61,785 nt of DNA. Origin: Aureimonas sp. AU4. GTDB lineage: Bacteria > Pseudomonadota > Alphaproteobacteria > Rhizobiales > Rhizobiaceae. The stretch spans positions 1-61,785 of the forward strand of contig NZ_BBWK01000013.1 in NCBI RefSeq assembly GCF_001463765.1. The letters run 5' to 3'. The notes under the pieces were generated by a model. The model was not told where the DNA came from. It searched no databases and saw nothing but the letters and a program-made list of their open reading frames with translations. How positions within the stretch are numbered: the stretch's first letter is position 1; each line of letters opens with the position of its first letter. Of the stretch, positions 1 through 10,203 are shown one piece after another. The position numbers and the translations under genes are program-made.

Positions 1-1
1 C

Positions 2-934
2 CTCAGCGCCCGCCCGCAGCCGCGCCCGCCGGCCGCCCCCGCCGCGCCCCATCCCCACCGCCATCCCCGGCCCCGGCCGGGTGCGGCGGCCGCGGCCCCT
101 CCGCCGCCCCGGCCGCCGGCGCAGAAGCCCGGCATTCCCGGCGTCGAGCGCATCATCGCGGTCGCGAGCGGCAAGGGCGGCGTCGGCAAGTCCACCACCG
201 CGGTGAACCTCGCGCTGGCGCTCCAGGCGGAGGGCCTCAAGGTCGGCCTCCTCGACGCCGACATCTACGGCCCTTCCGTGCCGCGCCTCCTGCGCCTGTC
301 GGGACGGCCCGAGACGGCGAACGGGCGCACCATGATCCCGCTCGAGGCCTATGGGCTGAAGGCCATGTCGATGGGCTTCCTCGTAGAGGAGGAGACCCCC
401 ATGATCTGGCGCGGGCCGATGGTCATGTCGGCGCTGACGCAGATGCTGCGCGAGGTCGCCTGGGAGCCGCTCGACATTCTGGTCGTGGACATGCCACCGG
501 GCACGGGCGATGCGCAGCTCACGATGGCGCAGGCGGTGCCGCTGGCCGGCGCGGTGATCGTCTCGACGCCGCAGGACCTCGCCCTCATCGACGCGCGTCG
601 GGGGCTGGCCATGTTCCGCCGCGTCGACGTGCCCGTGCTCGGCATCGTCGAGAACATGAGCTACTTCGTGGCCCCCGACACGGGCGCGCGCTACGACATC
701 TTCGGCCATGGCGGGGCGCGGGCCGAGGCCGAGCGGCTGGGCGTGCCGTTCCTTGGCGAAGTGCCGCTCGAGATGGCGATTCGCGAAAGCTCCGACAGCG
801 GCCGGCCGGTCGTGGCGGCGGCGCCCGACGGGCCGCATGCGCTCGCCTACCGCGCGGTGGCGGGCCGTGTGCTGGAGTCGCTCGAGGCCGCGAAATCCGG
901 CGGGAGCAAGGCACCCGATATCGTTTTCGAGTGA
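2..934 (+). CDS. mrp: Mrp/ApbC (NBP35-family) P-loop ATPase, iron-sulfur cluster carrier, 5'-truncated by window edge
   Basis: The frame is open to the left edge, so the start and the usual N-terminal MIP18/DUF59 domain lie outside the window. The visible part begins with a Pro/Ala/Arg-rich linker of about 45 residues. The ATPase domain follows, with the deviant Walker A GKGGVGKS near positions 170-193, then a VVDMPPGTGD switch region and a typical ENMSYF motif. Family knowledge: Mrp/ApbC proteins bind and transfer Fe-S clusters in an ATP-dependent way in the cytoplasm. The two-cysteine CxxC expected just after ENMSYF is absent here (VAPDTG is found instead). A GTG at 203 could be mistaken for the start, but it lies inside the nucleotide-binding motif. 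Family assignment is very secure; the cluster-carrying role is inferred. Confidence 0.93.
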   Translation, partial: LSARPQPRPPAAPAAPHPHRHPRPRPGAAAAAPPPPRPPAQKPGIPGVERIIAVASGKGGVGKSTTAVNLALALQAEGLKVGLLDADIYGPSVPRLLRLSGRPETANGRTMIPLEAYGLKAMSMGFLVEEETPMIWRGPMVMSALTQMLREVAWEPLDILVVDMPPGTGDAQLTMAQAVPLAGAVIVSTPQDLALIDARRGLAMFRRVDVPVLGIVENMSYFVAPDTGARYDIFGHGGARAEAERLGVPFLGEVPLEMAIRESSDSGRPVVAAAPDGPHALAYRAVAGRVLESLEAAKSGGSKAPDIVFE

Positions 935-966
935 ACGGTCAAAAATTAATCTTGCGTAAGAACTGT

Positions 967-1026
967 CCCATGAACGAAAAGCATGGCTCCGGGCGGCGCT
1001 GCAGCCGCCGCAGAGCCGTTCATGGG
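967..1026 (+). promoter_or_regulatory. Nested stem-loop in the dppA 5' leader, abutting the ribosome binding site
   Basis: Three inverted repeats are nested. CCCATGAAC (967-975) pairs with GTTCATGGG (1018-1026). GGCTC (985-989) pairs with GAGCC (1013-1017). GGCGGC (992-997) pairs with GCCGCC (1004-1009) around a GCTGCA loop. The right arm runs into the GGGAGAG that precedes the ATG at 1038, so folding would partly mask the ribosome binding site. There is no T-tract, so this is more likely a stability or translation-control element than a terminator. The function is inferred. Confidence 0.6.
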
Positions 1027-1037
1027 AGAGCGCATTC

Positions 1038-2633
1038 ATGGGTCTGACGAAGAAGCTTCTGGCAGCCACCGCTATGGTGCTGGCGCTGGGCGGCGCCGCG
1101 AGCGCCAAGACGTTCGTGTTCTGCTCGGAAGGCTCGCCCGAAGGATTCGACCCCGGTCTCTACACCGCCGGCACCACCTTCGACGCCTCGGCCCACCCGG
1201 TCTATAACCGCCTCGCCGAGTTCAAGAAGGGCACGACCGAGACCGAGCCGGGCCTGGCCGAGCGCTGGGACATCTCGCAGGACGGCCTCCAGTACACGTT
1301 CCACCTGCGCAAGGGCGTGAAGTTCCACTCCAACGCCGACTTCACGCCAACGCGTGATATGAACGCCGACGACGTCGTGTTCTCGTTCGATCGCCAGGGC
1401 AACGCGCAGAACCCGTGGCACCAGTACGTGGCCGGTGCGTCCTGGGAATACTACGCCTCCATGTCGATGCCCGACATCGTGAAGTCGGTCGAGAAGGTCG
1501 ACGACATGACGGTGCGCTTCACGCTGAACGAGCCCTACGCGCCGTTCGTCGCGAACGTCGCCATGCCCTTCGCCTCGATCGTCTCGAAGGAATACGCCGA
1601 CAAGCTGGCCGCCGCGGGCAATCAGGCGGCCTTCAACCAGGCGCCGATCGGCACCGGTCCGTTCCAGTTCGTGGCCTACCAGCCCGACGCGGTGATCCGC
1701 TACCAGGCCTTCGCCGACTACTGGGGCGGCAAGCAGCCGATCGACGATCTCGTCTTCGCGATCACCAAGGACGCCTCGGTGCGCCAGCAGCGCCTCCTGG
1801 CCGGCGAGTGCCACCTGATGGCCTACCCGAACCCGGCCGACGTGCCCTCGCTCCAGCAGAACGCCAACCTGACCGTGTCCGAGCAGGAAGGCCTCAACAT
1901 CGGCTTCCTCGCCTACAACACGCAGCAGGCCCCCTTCGACAAGCCCGAGGTCCGCAAGGCCCTCAACATGGCGATCGACAAGGACGCCATCATCCAGGCC
2001 GTCTACCAGGGCGCCGGCCAGAAGGCGGTCGCGCCGATCCCGCCGACCATGTGGAGCTACAACGCGCAGCTCAAGGACGACGCCTACGACCCCGAGGCCG
2101 CCAAGAAGGCGCTCGAGGCCGCCGGCGTCAAAGACCTGTCGATGAAAATCTGGGCCATGCCCGTCTCGCGTCCCTACAACCCGAACGCCGCGCGCATGGC
2201 CGAGCTGATCCAGGCCGACTTCGCCAAGGTCGGCGTGAAGGCGGAGATCGTCACCTACGAGTGGGGCGAGTATCTCGAGCGCTCTAAGGACGTGAAGCGT
2301 GACGGCGCGGTGCTGCTCGGCTGGACCGGCGACAACGGCGACCCGGACAACTTCCTCGCCGTTCTGCTCGGCTGCGACGCGGTCGGCGGCGCCAACCGCG
2401 CCCAGTGGTGCAACCAGGACTTCAACAAGCTGATCCTGGAAGCCAAGACCAAGCCCACGCAGGACGAGCGCGCCAAGCTCTACGAGCAGGCGCAGACGAT
2501 CTTCAAGGAGCAGGCGCCCTGGGCCACGATCGCCCATTCGGTGGTCTACGTCCCCATGCGCAAGAACGTCACCGGCTTCGTGCAGTCGCCGCTCGGCGAC
2601 TACACGTTCGACGGCGTCGACATCACCGAGTAG
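1038..2633 (+). CDS. dppA: Periplasmic dipeptide/oligopeptide-binding protein of an ABC importer (SBP family 5)
   Basis: The 531-residue protein starts with a clear signal peptide (MGLTKKLLAATAMVLALGG, with cleavage after ASA). It continues as a family-5 solute-binding protein: an early FDPGLYT segment, a GTGPFQF motif, a DKPEVRKALNMAIDK helix and a C-terminal YEQAQTIFKEQAPW region. It should capture small peptides in the periplasm and deliver them to DppBC. The ATG at 1038 is preceded by GGGAGAG. It is the first gene of dppABCDF, separated from dppB by a strong terminator-like hairpin that should allow more binding protein than permease. DppA-like receptors can also bind haem or opine-like compounds, so the exact ligand is not proven. 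Confidence 0.93.
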   Translation: MGLTKKLLAATAMVLALGGAASAKTFVFCSEGSPEGFDPGLYTAGTTFDASAHPVYNRLAEFKKGTTETEPGLAERWDISQDGLQYTFHLRKGVKFHSNADFTPTRDMNADDVVFSFDRQGNAQNPWHQYVAGASWEYYASMSMPDIVKSVEKVDDMTVRFTLNEPYAPFVANVAMPFASIVSKEYADKLAAAGNQAAFNQAPIGTGPFQFVAYQPDAVIRYQAFADYWGGKQPIDDLVFAITKDASVRQQRLLAGECHLMAYPNPADVPSLQQNANLTVSEQEGLNIGFLAYNTQQAPFDKPEVRKALNMAIDKDAIIQAVYQGAGQKAVAPIPPTMWSYNAQLKDDAYDPEAAKKALEAAGVKDLSMKIWAMPVSRPYNPNAARMAELIQADFAKVGVKAEIVTYEWGEYLERSKDVKRDGAVLLGWTGDNGDPDNFLAVLLGCDAVGGANRAQWCNQDFNKLILEAKTKPTQDERAKLYEQAQTIFKEQAPWATIAHSVVYVPMRKNVTGFVQSPLGDYTFDGVDITE

Positions 2634-2656
2634 TCTTTCCCGGACCCGACCTTTGA

Positions 2657-2693
2657 GGGAAGGGGCGGCCTCGTGCCGTCCCTTCCCGTTTTT
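2657..2693 (+). terminator. Intercistronic terminator/attenuating hairpin between dppA and dppB
   Basis: A 13-bp stem pairs 2657-2669 with 2675-2687 (GGGAAGGG against CCCTTCCC, then GCGGC against GCCGT with one G-T pair). It has a 5-nt loop and is followed by GTTTTT. The geometry is a classical intrinsic terminator. Because dppBCDF follow in the same direction, partial read-through or mRNA stabilisation of dppA is likely. Confidence 0.85.
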
Positions 2694-2752
2694 CTTGAGG
2701 GCTCCGCGACGCGTCCGATCCGCCGCCGCCGACCCCGCACCGGACCGAACCC

Positions 2753-3760
2753 ATGCTGCGCTTTCTCTTTTCCCGCCTCGGCATCCTCGTGCCGACCTTC
2801 GTCGGGGTGGCGATCGTCGCCTTCTCCTTCATCCGCCTCCTGCCGGGCGACCCGGTGACGTTGATGGCAGGCGAGCGCGGCGTCACGCCCGAGCGCCACG
2901 CCCAGCTGACGGCGATGCTCGGCTACGACCGGCCGCTGCCGGTCCAGTTCTGGCACTACCTGACCGGCCTCTTCCAGGGCGACTTCGGCACCTCGATCGT
3001 GACGCGCCGCCCGGTCCTGACCGAGTTCCTGACCCTCTTCCCGGCGACCGTCGAACTCTCGCTCGTCGCGATCCTGATCGCCGTCCTGATCGGCGTGCCG
3101 GTGGGCGTGCTGGCCGCGGTGAAGCGCGGCTCCTGGGTCGACCAGGGCGTGATGGGGGCAGCCCTCGTCGGCTATTCCATGCCGATCTTCTGGTGGGGCC
3201 TCCTCCTCATCATCCTTTTCTCCGGCATCCTCGGCTGGACGCCCGTCTCGGGCCGCATCTCGCTGATGTACTTCTTCCCGCCCGTGACCGGCTTCATGCT
3301 GGTCGACAGCCTCCTGTCGGGCCAGAAGGGCGCGTTCGCCTCGGCCTTCTCGCACCTCATCCTGCCGAGCGTCGTGCTCGCCACGATCCCGCTCGCCGTG
3401 ATCGCGCGACAGACCCGCTCGGCCATGCTGGAGGTCCTGGGCGAGGACTACGTGCGCACCGCCCGTGCCAAGGGCCTTCCGCTGCGCCGCGTGATCGGCG
3501 TCCACGCCCTGCGCAACGCGCTGATCCCGGTGGTCACGACGATCGGCCTGCAGATCGGCGTCATGATGGCGGGCGCGATCCTCACCGAGACGATCTTCTC
3601 CTGGCCGGGCATCGGCAAGTGGATGGTGGATTCGGTGTTCCGGCGCGACTACCCCGTCGTTCAGGGCGGCCTGCTCCTGATCGCCATCGTCGTGATGGTG
3701 GTGAACCTCGTGGTCGACCTCCTCTACGGCCTGATCAACCCGCGCGTTCGCGCCCGCTAG
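2753..3760 (+). CDS. dppB: Dipeptide ABC transporter permease (DppB type)
   Basis: 335 residues, the usual DppB length. The N-terminal LLPGDPV segment and the first membrane span are typical of the family. The cytoplasmic EAA loop (EDYVRTARAKGLPLRRV) that docks to the ATPase is intact, and about six hydrophobic segments are visible. It forms the inner-membrane channel together with DppC. It lies 119 bp after dppA and 19 bp before dppC. Confidence 0.94.
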   Translation: MLRFLFSRLGILVPTFVGVAIVAFSFIRLLPGDPVTLMAGERGVTPERHAQLTAMLGYDRPLPVQFWHYLTGLFQGDFGTSIVTRRPVLTEFLTLFPATVELSLVAILIAVLIGVPVGVLAAVKRGSWVDQGVMGAALVGYSMPIFWWGLLLIILFSGILGWTPVSGRISLMYFFPPVTGFMLVDSLLSGQKGAFASAFSHLILPSVVLATIPLAVIARQTRSAMLEVLGEDYVRTARAKGLPLRRVIGVHALRNALIPVVTTIGLQIGVMMAGAILTETIFSWPGIGKWMVDSVFRRDYPVVQGGLLLIAIVVMVVNLVVDLLYGLINPRVRAR

Positions 3761-3779
3761 CGCCGGAAAGGTTCTTCCC

Positions 3780-4721
3780 ATGTCCCATATCCAAGCCCAA
3801 GAGGCGGCCGATGGCGTCGGCTCGCTGATCCCGCAGCGCCCGCCCGAGCGCGGCATCCGCCGCCAGATGCTGCGCGAGTTCTGGTTCTACTTCTCGGCCA
3901 ACAAGGGCGCCGTCGCGGGCCTCGTGGTGTTCGCGCTGGTCGTGCTCACCGCGATCTTCGCATCCGTCATCGCGCCGCACGACCCGGTGGCGCAGAACCG
4001 CACGGCGCTTCTCCTGCCGCCCGCCTTCCAGACGGGCGGCTCGTGGAGCTACCCGCTCGGCACCGACGCCGTCGGCCGCGACATCCTCTCGCGCCTCCTG
4101 TTCGGCGCACAGTACTCGCTCTTCATCGGCACGTTCGTCGTGATCCTCGCGGTCTCGACCGGCATCGTGATCGGACTCGTCGCCGGCTATTTCCGGGGCT
4201 GGGTCGATACGGTGATCATGCGCGTGATGGACGTGATCCTCGCCTTCCCGTCGCTGCTCCTGGCGCTGGTGCTGGTGGCGATCCTCGGGCCCGGCCTCGT
4301 CAACGCGATGATCGCCATCGCGCTCGTGCTCCAGCCCCACTTCGTGCGCCTGACGCGCGCCTCGGTCATGGCCGAGAAGGAGCGCGAATACGTTACTGCG
4401 GCGCGCGTGGTGGGAGCGGGGCCCATCCGCCTCATGTTCAAGACGATCCTTCCGAACTGCCTCGGGCCCCTCATCGTCCAGGCGACGCTCTCCTTCTCCA
4501 ACGCGATCCTGGATGCGGCGGCGCTCGGCTTCCTCGGCCTCGGCGCCCAGCCGCCGACGCCCGAATGGGGCACGATGCTGGCCGAGGCGCGCGAGTTCGT
4601 GCTGCGCGCCTGGTGGGTCGTCACCTTCCCGGGCCTTGCGATCCTCGTGACCGTGCTCGCCATCAACCTCGTCGGCGACGGCCTGCGCGACGCGCTCGAC
4701 CCGAAGCTTCGCAGGAGCTGA
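3780..4721 (+). CDS. dppC: Dipeptide ABC transporter permease (DppC type)
   Basis: 313 residues. A hydrophilic N-terminal tail leads into a membrane span beginning near GAVAGLVVF. The family motif [15 protein letters not shown] follows, then an EAA loop ([19 protein letters not shown]) and the [10 protein letters not shown] segment typical of DppC/OppC. The ATG has a good GGAAAGG ribosome binding site. It pairs with DppB in the inner membrane. dppD begins 4 bp after its stop, so the two are translationally linked. Confidence 0.94.
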   Translation: MSHIQAQEAADGVGSLIPQRPPERGIRRQMLREFWFYFSANKGAVAGLVVFALVVLTAIFASVIAPHDPVAQNRTALLLPPAFQTGGSWSYPLGTDAVGRDILSRLLFGAQYSLFIGTFVVILAVSTGIVIGLVAGYFRGWVDTVIMRVMDVILAFPSLLLALVLVAILGPGLVNAMIAIALVLQPHFVRLTRASVMAEKEREYVTAARVVGAGPIRLMFKTILPNCLGPLIVQATLSFSNAILDAAALGFLGLGAQPPTPEWGTMLAEAREFVLRAWWVVTFPGLAILVTVLAINLVGDGLRDALDPKLRRS

Positions 4722-4725
4722 GCCG

Positions 4726-5576
4726 ATGGCGCTTCTCACCATCCGCAACCTGACGGTTGCCTTCGATACCGCGAGCGGCCCCTTCAAGGCCGTGGACGGG
4801 CTGGACCTCCATGTCGACCGGGGCGAGGTGCTCGCGATCGTGGGCGAGTCGGGCTCGGGCAAGTCGGTCGGCATGCTGGCCGTGATGGGCCTGCTTCCGG
4901 CGACCGCCACCGTCACCGCCGACCTCGTCGACTTCGAGGGCCGGGACCTTCGCGCGATCTCGACCAAGGAACGGCGGCGGATCGTGGGCAAGGACATCGC
5001 CATGATCTTCCAGGAGCCCATGGCGAGCCTCAACCCGTGCTTCACGGTCGGCTACCAGCTCACCGAAACCCTGCGCGTCCATCTCGGCCTCGGGCGCCGG
5101 GAGCGGCGCGACCGGGCGGTGGAACTCCTGACCCAGGTCGGCATCCCCGATCCCGCCGCGCGCCTGTCGAGCTACCCGCACCAGATGTCGGGCGGCCAGT
5201 GCCAGCGCGTCATGATCGCGATGGGCATCGCCTGCAATCCGCAGCTCCTGATCGCCGACGAGCCGACGACGGCCCTCGACGTCACCATCCAGAAGCAGAT
5301 TCTCGACCTTCTCGTCGGCCTGCAGCAGAGCCACGGCATGGGCCTCATCATGATCACCCACGACATGGGCGTGGTGGCCGAGACGGCGTACCGCGTCGTC
5401 GTCCAGTACAAGGGGCGCAAGATGGAGGAGGCGAACGTCCTCGACCTCTTCGAGCACCCCAAGAACCCCTATACGCGCGCGCTGCTCTCGGCCCTGCCCG
5501 AGAACGCGACCGGCGACCGCCTGCCGACCGTCGGCGAGGTCCTGGCCCGCGAGGCGGCCGCGGCGGGAGCCACCCT

Positions 5577-5580
<4 letters not shown>
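4726..5580 (+). CDS. dppD: Dipeptide ABC transporter ATPase (DppD type), short form
   Basis: This 284-residue ATPase has Walker A GESGSGKS at residues 40-47, an MSGGQ signature, Walker [13 protein letters not shown] and the H-loop ITHD. It energises DppBC from the cytoplasm. Its stop overlaps the dppF start as ATGA. DppD proteins are usually about 320-330 residues and carry a C-terminal oligopeptide-type extension with conserved cysteines. That tail is missing, and the protein ends shortly after the conserved NPYTRALL segment. Confidence 0.93.
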
Positions 5581-6416
<836 letters not shown>

Positions 6417-6423
6417 CGCAAGC

Positions 6424-6891
6424 TCACAAGGGGAGGGCACTCGTGTTCTTGACCTCCTCCATCACCGCGTAGGTGTGGGTCTCGCGAATGCCCGGCAGTT
6501 CCGACAGGGCGGTCGCGAGGAAGACGCGGTAGGCCGCCATGTCGGCGACGCGCGCCTTGAGGAGGTAGTCGAAGCCGCCTGCCACCATATGGCACTCCGT
6601 GATGTCGTCGAGGCGCTTGGCCGCCTCGCCGAAGGCGTGGAACACGTCCTCGCTCGTGCGGTCGAGCTTGACCTCGACGAAGACGATCAGCCCCCGTCCG
6701 AGGCGCGCCGGGTCCAGCCGCGCATGGTGGCCGAGGATGTAGCCCTCATCGGTCAGGCGTCGCACGCGAGCCGCCACCGCCGTCGCCGACAGGTGGACGC
6801 GGGCCGCGAGCTCCACCATCGAGAGCCGCGCGTCCTCCTGCAGGCAGCGCAGGATCTGACGGTCCTTCGCATCGATCGCCTCGCCTTCCAT
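6424..6891 (-). CDS. putR: Lrp/AsnC-family transcriptional regulator, probable activator of putA
   Basis: 155 residues from the ATG at 6891, which has a strong upstream GAAGGG; an upstream ATG at 6930 has none. An N-terminal helix-turn-helix (SMVELAARVHLSATAVAARV) is followed by the RAM/AsnC ligand-binding domain (GGFDYLLKARVADMAAYRVFL). It is transcribed divergently from putA with 122 bp between the starts. In rhizobia and Rhodobacter, an Lrp-type PutR in exactly this position activates proline-dependent putA expression. The family is certain; the specific role rests on context and on this PutA having no DNA-binding domain of its own. Confidence 0.88.
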   Translation of the reverse strand: MEGEAIDAKDRQILRCLQEDARLSMVELAARVHLSATAVAARVRRLTDEGYILGHHARLDPARLGRGLIVFVEVKLDRTSEDVFHAFGEAAKRLDDITECHMVAGGFDYLLKARVADMAAYRVFLATALSELPGIRETHTYAVMEEVKNTSALPL

Positions 6892-6916
6892 CGCCGAAGC
6901 CCTTCTCCCTGACGTC

Positions 6917-6949
6917 TTCCGTCGTTTCATGCGCGAAGTTCGACGGGAA
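6917..6949. promoter_or_regulatory. Candidate PutR operator in the putR-putA divergent region
   Basis: TTCCGTCG (6917-6924) faces CGACGGGAA (6941-6949), an imperfect inverted repeat with a 16-bp spacer. It lies between the putR start and putA. Lrp-family dimers bind degenerate dyads of this size. The assignment is inferred from position and symmetry only. Confidence 0.4.
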
Positions 6950-7013
6950 CGAAAGCGGCGATCCGCGCTATCTTCCGCGCGCCCCTTTCCCAGGCCGCCC
7001 GGAGCCCGCCCCC

Positions 7014-10000
7014 ATGAGCCTCGCCCCCTTCTCCGCCCCCTACGCGCCCGCCGACGCCGAGGTCGTGAAGGCGCTTCTCGAGCGCGCCGAGCGCTTCACG
7101 CCGCCCGAGGAGAAGGTCGCGGCGCGGGCCCGTGGTTACGTCGAGGCGATCCGCTCCTCGTCCGGGGGCGTGGGCGCGGTCGAGGACTTCATGCGCGAGT
7201 TCGGCCTGTCGACCCGCGAGGGTCTGGCGCTGATGGTGCTCGCCGAGGCGCTGCTGCGCGTGCCCGACGCCGCCACGCAGGATCGCCTGATCGAGGACAA
7301 GATCGGCGCGGGAGACTGGGCCGACCGCGAGCCGGTGGGCGACGGCATGCTGATGACGGCCTCGGCCTGGGCGCTCGGCCTGTCCTCGCGCATCATCCGC
7401 CCCGGCGAGACGCCGACCGGCGTCCTCCAGTCGCTGGTCAAGCGGGTCGGCGCGCCCGCCGTGCGCACCGCCACGCGCCAGGCCATGCGCTTCCTCGGCC
7501 GCCAGTTCGTGCTGGGCGAGACGATCGAGGACGCGCTGGAGCGCGCACGCGCGGCGGAGCGCAAGGGCTATCGCTACTCCTACGATATGCTGGGCGAGGG
7601 CGCGCGCACCCGCGACGACGCCGAGCGCTACCGCCGCTCCTACGAGGATGCGATCGAGAAGATCGGCCGGCAGGCCGGCAACAAGGCGCTGCCCGAGCGC
7701 CCCGGCATCTCGGTGAAGCTGTCCGCGCTTCACCCGCGCTATCACCCGACGCACCGCGAGGCGGTGCTGCGCGAGCTCGTGCCGGTGCTGGCGGACCTCG
7801 CCCGTAAGGCGCAGAGCTTCGATCTCAACTTCACCGTGGATGCGGAAGAGGCCGAGCGGCTGGAGCTCTCGCTCGACGTGATCGACGCCACCGTCCGCGC
7901 GCTCGACTTTCGCGGCTGGACGGGCTTCGGCCTTGCCGTCCAGGCCTACGGCAAGCGCACGCTCGCCGTGATCGAGCACATCGATGCGCTCTGCGCCGAG
8001 TGCGGCATCCGCATGATGGTGCGTCTCGTGAAGGGCGCCTACTGGGATACCGAGATCAAGCTCGCGCAGGAGAAGGGCCTCGCCGGCTTCCCGGTCCACG
8101 TCTCGAAGCCCGCGACCGACCTCAACTACCTCGCGGTCGCCCACGAGATGCTGGCGCGGCGCGCCCGCATCTTCCCCCAGTTCGCCACGCACAACGCGCT
8201 CACCGTCGCGACCATCCTCGAGATGGCCGGCGCCGACCGCTCAGGCTTCGAGTTCCAGCGCCTGCACGGCATGGGCGAGTCGCTCTATGAGGCGGTGGCG
8301 CGCGATACCAAGGGCGAGGTCGGCTGCCGCATCTACGCGCCCGTCGGCGGCTACCGCGACCTTCTCGCCTATCTCGTGCGGCGACTTCTCGAGAACGGCG
8401 CCAACTCGTCCTTCGTCGCCAAGGTGGGTGATGCCCGCGTGCCGGTGGACGAGCTCCTGACGCCGCCCGCCGTCGAGCTGCGCAGCGCGGGCGGCCTGGC
8501 GCCCTCCGGCGTCGTCGCGCCCGAGAAGCTCTTCGGCGCGCGCAAGAACTCGCGCGGGCTGGAGTTCGGCGACCGCCGCGCACTGGCCGCCCTCCTGCGC
8601 TCGCGCGACCGCGCGCCGTCCGGCAGCTGGCAGGCCGCCCCGCGCGAGGGGCTGGAGACCAAGGCCGCGAGCGAGGTCCGCTCGCCCGGCGACGGAACGG
8701 TGGTCGGCACGGTGCGCGAGTTGACCGCTGTCGGCGCCCGCGCCCTGATGGACCGCGCCGGAAGGGCCGTTCGCGCGACCGAGGCCGTGCCGGCGCGCGA
8801 ACGCGCAAGCAAGCTTCGCCGCGCCGCCGACGCGCTGGAGGCGCACGAGGGCGAGGCGCTTCAGCTTCTTCTGCGCGAGGCCGGCAAGACGCTGGACGAC
8901 GCGATCGCCGAGGTGCGCGAGGCCGTCGACTTCCTGCGCTTCTATGCCGACGAGGCCGAGCGCGTATTGGGGGCACCGATCGCGCTGCCCGGCCCGACCG
9001 GCGAGGAGAACCGCCTTCACTACCGCTCGCGCGGCGTCGCGCTCTGCATCAGTCCCTGGAACTTCCCGCTCGCGATCTTCCTCGGCCAGGTCGCGGCGGC
9101 GCTCGCCGGCGGCAATGTCGTGGTGGCCAAGCCCGCCGAACAGACGCCGCTCGTCGCCGCCTTCGCCCTGCGCCTCCTTCACGAAGCGGGCTTTGCGGAA
9201 GAATCGCTGTGGCTGGCAAGCGGCGAGGGGGATGTGGGCGCGGCGCTCGTCTCGCATCCGGCCACCGCGCTCGTCGCATTCACCGGCTCCACCGAGACGG
9301 CGTTCGCGATCAACCGGGCGCTCGCCGCCCGCGACACCGCGATCGCGCCGCTGATTGCCGAGACCGGCGGCGTCAACGCCATGATCGTGGACGCGACCGC
9401 GCTGCCCGAGCAGGTGGCCGACGACGTGGTGCGCTCGGCCTTCCGCTCGGCCGGTCAGCGCTGCTCGGCGCTGCGCCTACTCTTCGTGCAGGAGGACGTG
9501 GCCGACCGCATGATCGAGATGATCCAGGGCGCGGTGCGCGAGCTCGTGATCGGCGATCCCTCCGACATCGCGACCGACATCGGTCCCGTGATCGACGGGG
9601 CGCAGGAGCGCATGCTGCGCGACCACATGGACGCGATGCGCGCCGGCGGCGGCAAGGTTCTCTTCGAGGCCGAGCTTCCCGCCTCGCTGCCGCAGGGCGG
9701 CCACTTCGTTCCCCCCGCGATCGTCGAGCTCTCGGGGCCGGAAAAACTGCGGGGCGAGGTGTTCGGGCCGATCCTCCACGTCGTGCGCTGGCGCGCGGGC
9801 GAGCTGGAAAAGGTGGCGCAGGCCATCGAGCGGACCGGCTACGGCCTGACGCTCGGGATCCATTCGCGGATCGAGGCGACGCAGCGCTTCGTGGCCGAGC
9901 GGCTCGACGTCGGCAACGTCTACGTCAACCGCAACATGATCGGCGCGATCGTCGGCTCCCAGCCCTTCGGCGGCTCGGGCCTCTCGGGCACCGGCCCCAA

Positions 10001-10112
10001 GGCCGGCGGCCCGAACTACCTCGCCCGCTTCGTGCGCGAGCAGGTCGTCTCCACCAACACGGCGGCGGCCGGCGGCAACGCCGCGCTGATCGCGGGTCCC
10101 GCGCGGACCTGA
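7014..10112 (+). CDS. putA: Bifunctional proline dehydrogenase / L-glutamate-gamma-semialdehyde dehydrogenase, minimal PutA
   Basis: 1032 residues. An N-terminal helical arm leads into the FAD-dependent proline dehydrogenase barrel ([43 protein letters not shown]). The NAD-dependent aldehyde dehydrogenase domain has Glu783 (IAETGG) and the nucleophile Cys817 (GQRCS). It oxidises proline to glutamate by channelling the semialdehyde between the two sites. No ribbon-helix-helix domain precedes the catalytic part, so it is the short type, unlike the roughly 1320-residue E. coli protein that represses its own gene. That fits a separate regulator (putR) next door. Soluble or peripherally membrane-bound when reduced. 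Confidence 0.96.
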   Translation: MSLAPFSAPYAPADAEVVKALLERAERFTPPEEKVAARARGYVEAIRSSSGGVGAVEDFMREFGLSTREGLALMVLAEALLRVPDAATQDRLIEDKIGAGDWADREPVGDGMLMTASAWALGLSSRIIRPGETPTGVLQSLVKRVGAPAVRTATRQAMRFLGRQFVLGETIEDALERARAAERKGYRYSYDMLGEGARTRDDAERYRRSYEDAIEKIGRQAGNKALPERPGISVKLSALHPRYHPTHREAVLRELVPVLADLARKAQSFDLNFTVDAEEAERLELSLDVIDATVRALDFRGWTGFGLAVQAYGKRTLAVIEHIDALCAECGIRMMVRLVKGAYWDTEIKLAQEKGLAGFPVHVSKPATDLNYLAVAHEMLARRARIFPQFATHNALTVATILEMAGADRSGFEFQRLHGMGESLYEAVARDTKGEVGCRIYAPVGGYRDLLAYLVRRLLENGANSSFVAKVGDARVPVDELLTPPAVELRSAGGLAPSGVVAPEKLFGARKNSRGLEFGDRRALAALLRSRDRAPSGSWQAAPREGLETKAASEVRSPGDGTVVGTVRELTAVGARALMDRAGRAVRATEAVPARERASKLRRAADALEAHEGEALQLLLREAGKTLDDAIAEVREAVDFLRFYADEAERVLGAPIALPGPTGEENRLHYRSRGVALCISPWNFPLAIFLGQVAAALAGGNVVVAKPAEQTPLVAAFALRLLHEAGFAEESLWLASGEGDVGAALVSHPATALVAFTGSTETAFAINRALAARDTAIAPLIAETGGVNAMIVDATALPEQVADDVVRSAFRSAGQRCSALRLLFVQEDVADRMIEMIQGAVRELVIGDPSDIATDIGPVIDGAQERMLRDHMDAMRAGGGKVLFEAELPASLPQGGHFVPPAIVELSGPEKLRGEVFGPILHVVRWRAGELEKVAQAIERTGYGLTLGIHSRIEATQRFVAERLDVGNVYVNRNMIGAIVGSQPFGGSGLSGTGPKAGGPNYLARFVREQVVSTNTAAAGGNAALIAGPART

Positions 10113-10203
10113 CGCCGGGAGGGCGGCTCGCGGCTTGCCTGTGCGGCCGGCGCCCCTATGGTGCCGGCCGACCAGACCCTGTCCCGAAACGGAATTGCCG
10201 CCC

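Noticed and set aside
2600..5457. Long minus-strand frames opposite dppB, dppC and dppD
   Set aside because: Antisense shadows of genes with full family motifs; strongly His/Arg/Asp/Glu-biased composition.
10135..10203. Longer TTG starts for fhs
   Set aside because: They add a Pro/Arg-rich stretch absent from the family; the TTG at 10204 gives the normal length and N-terminus.
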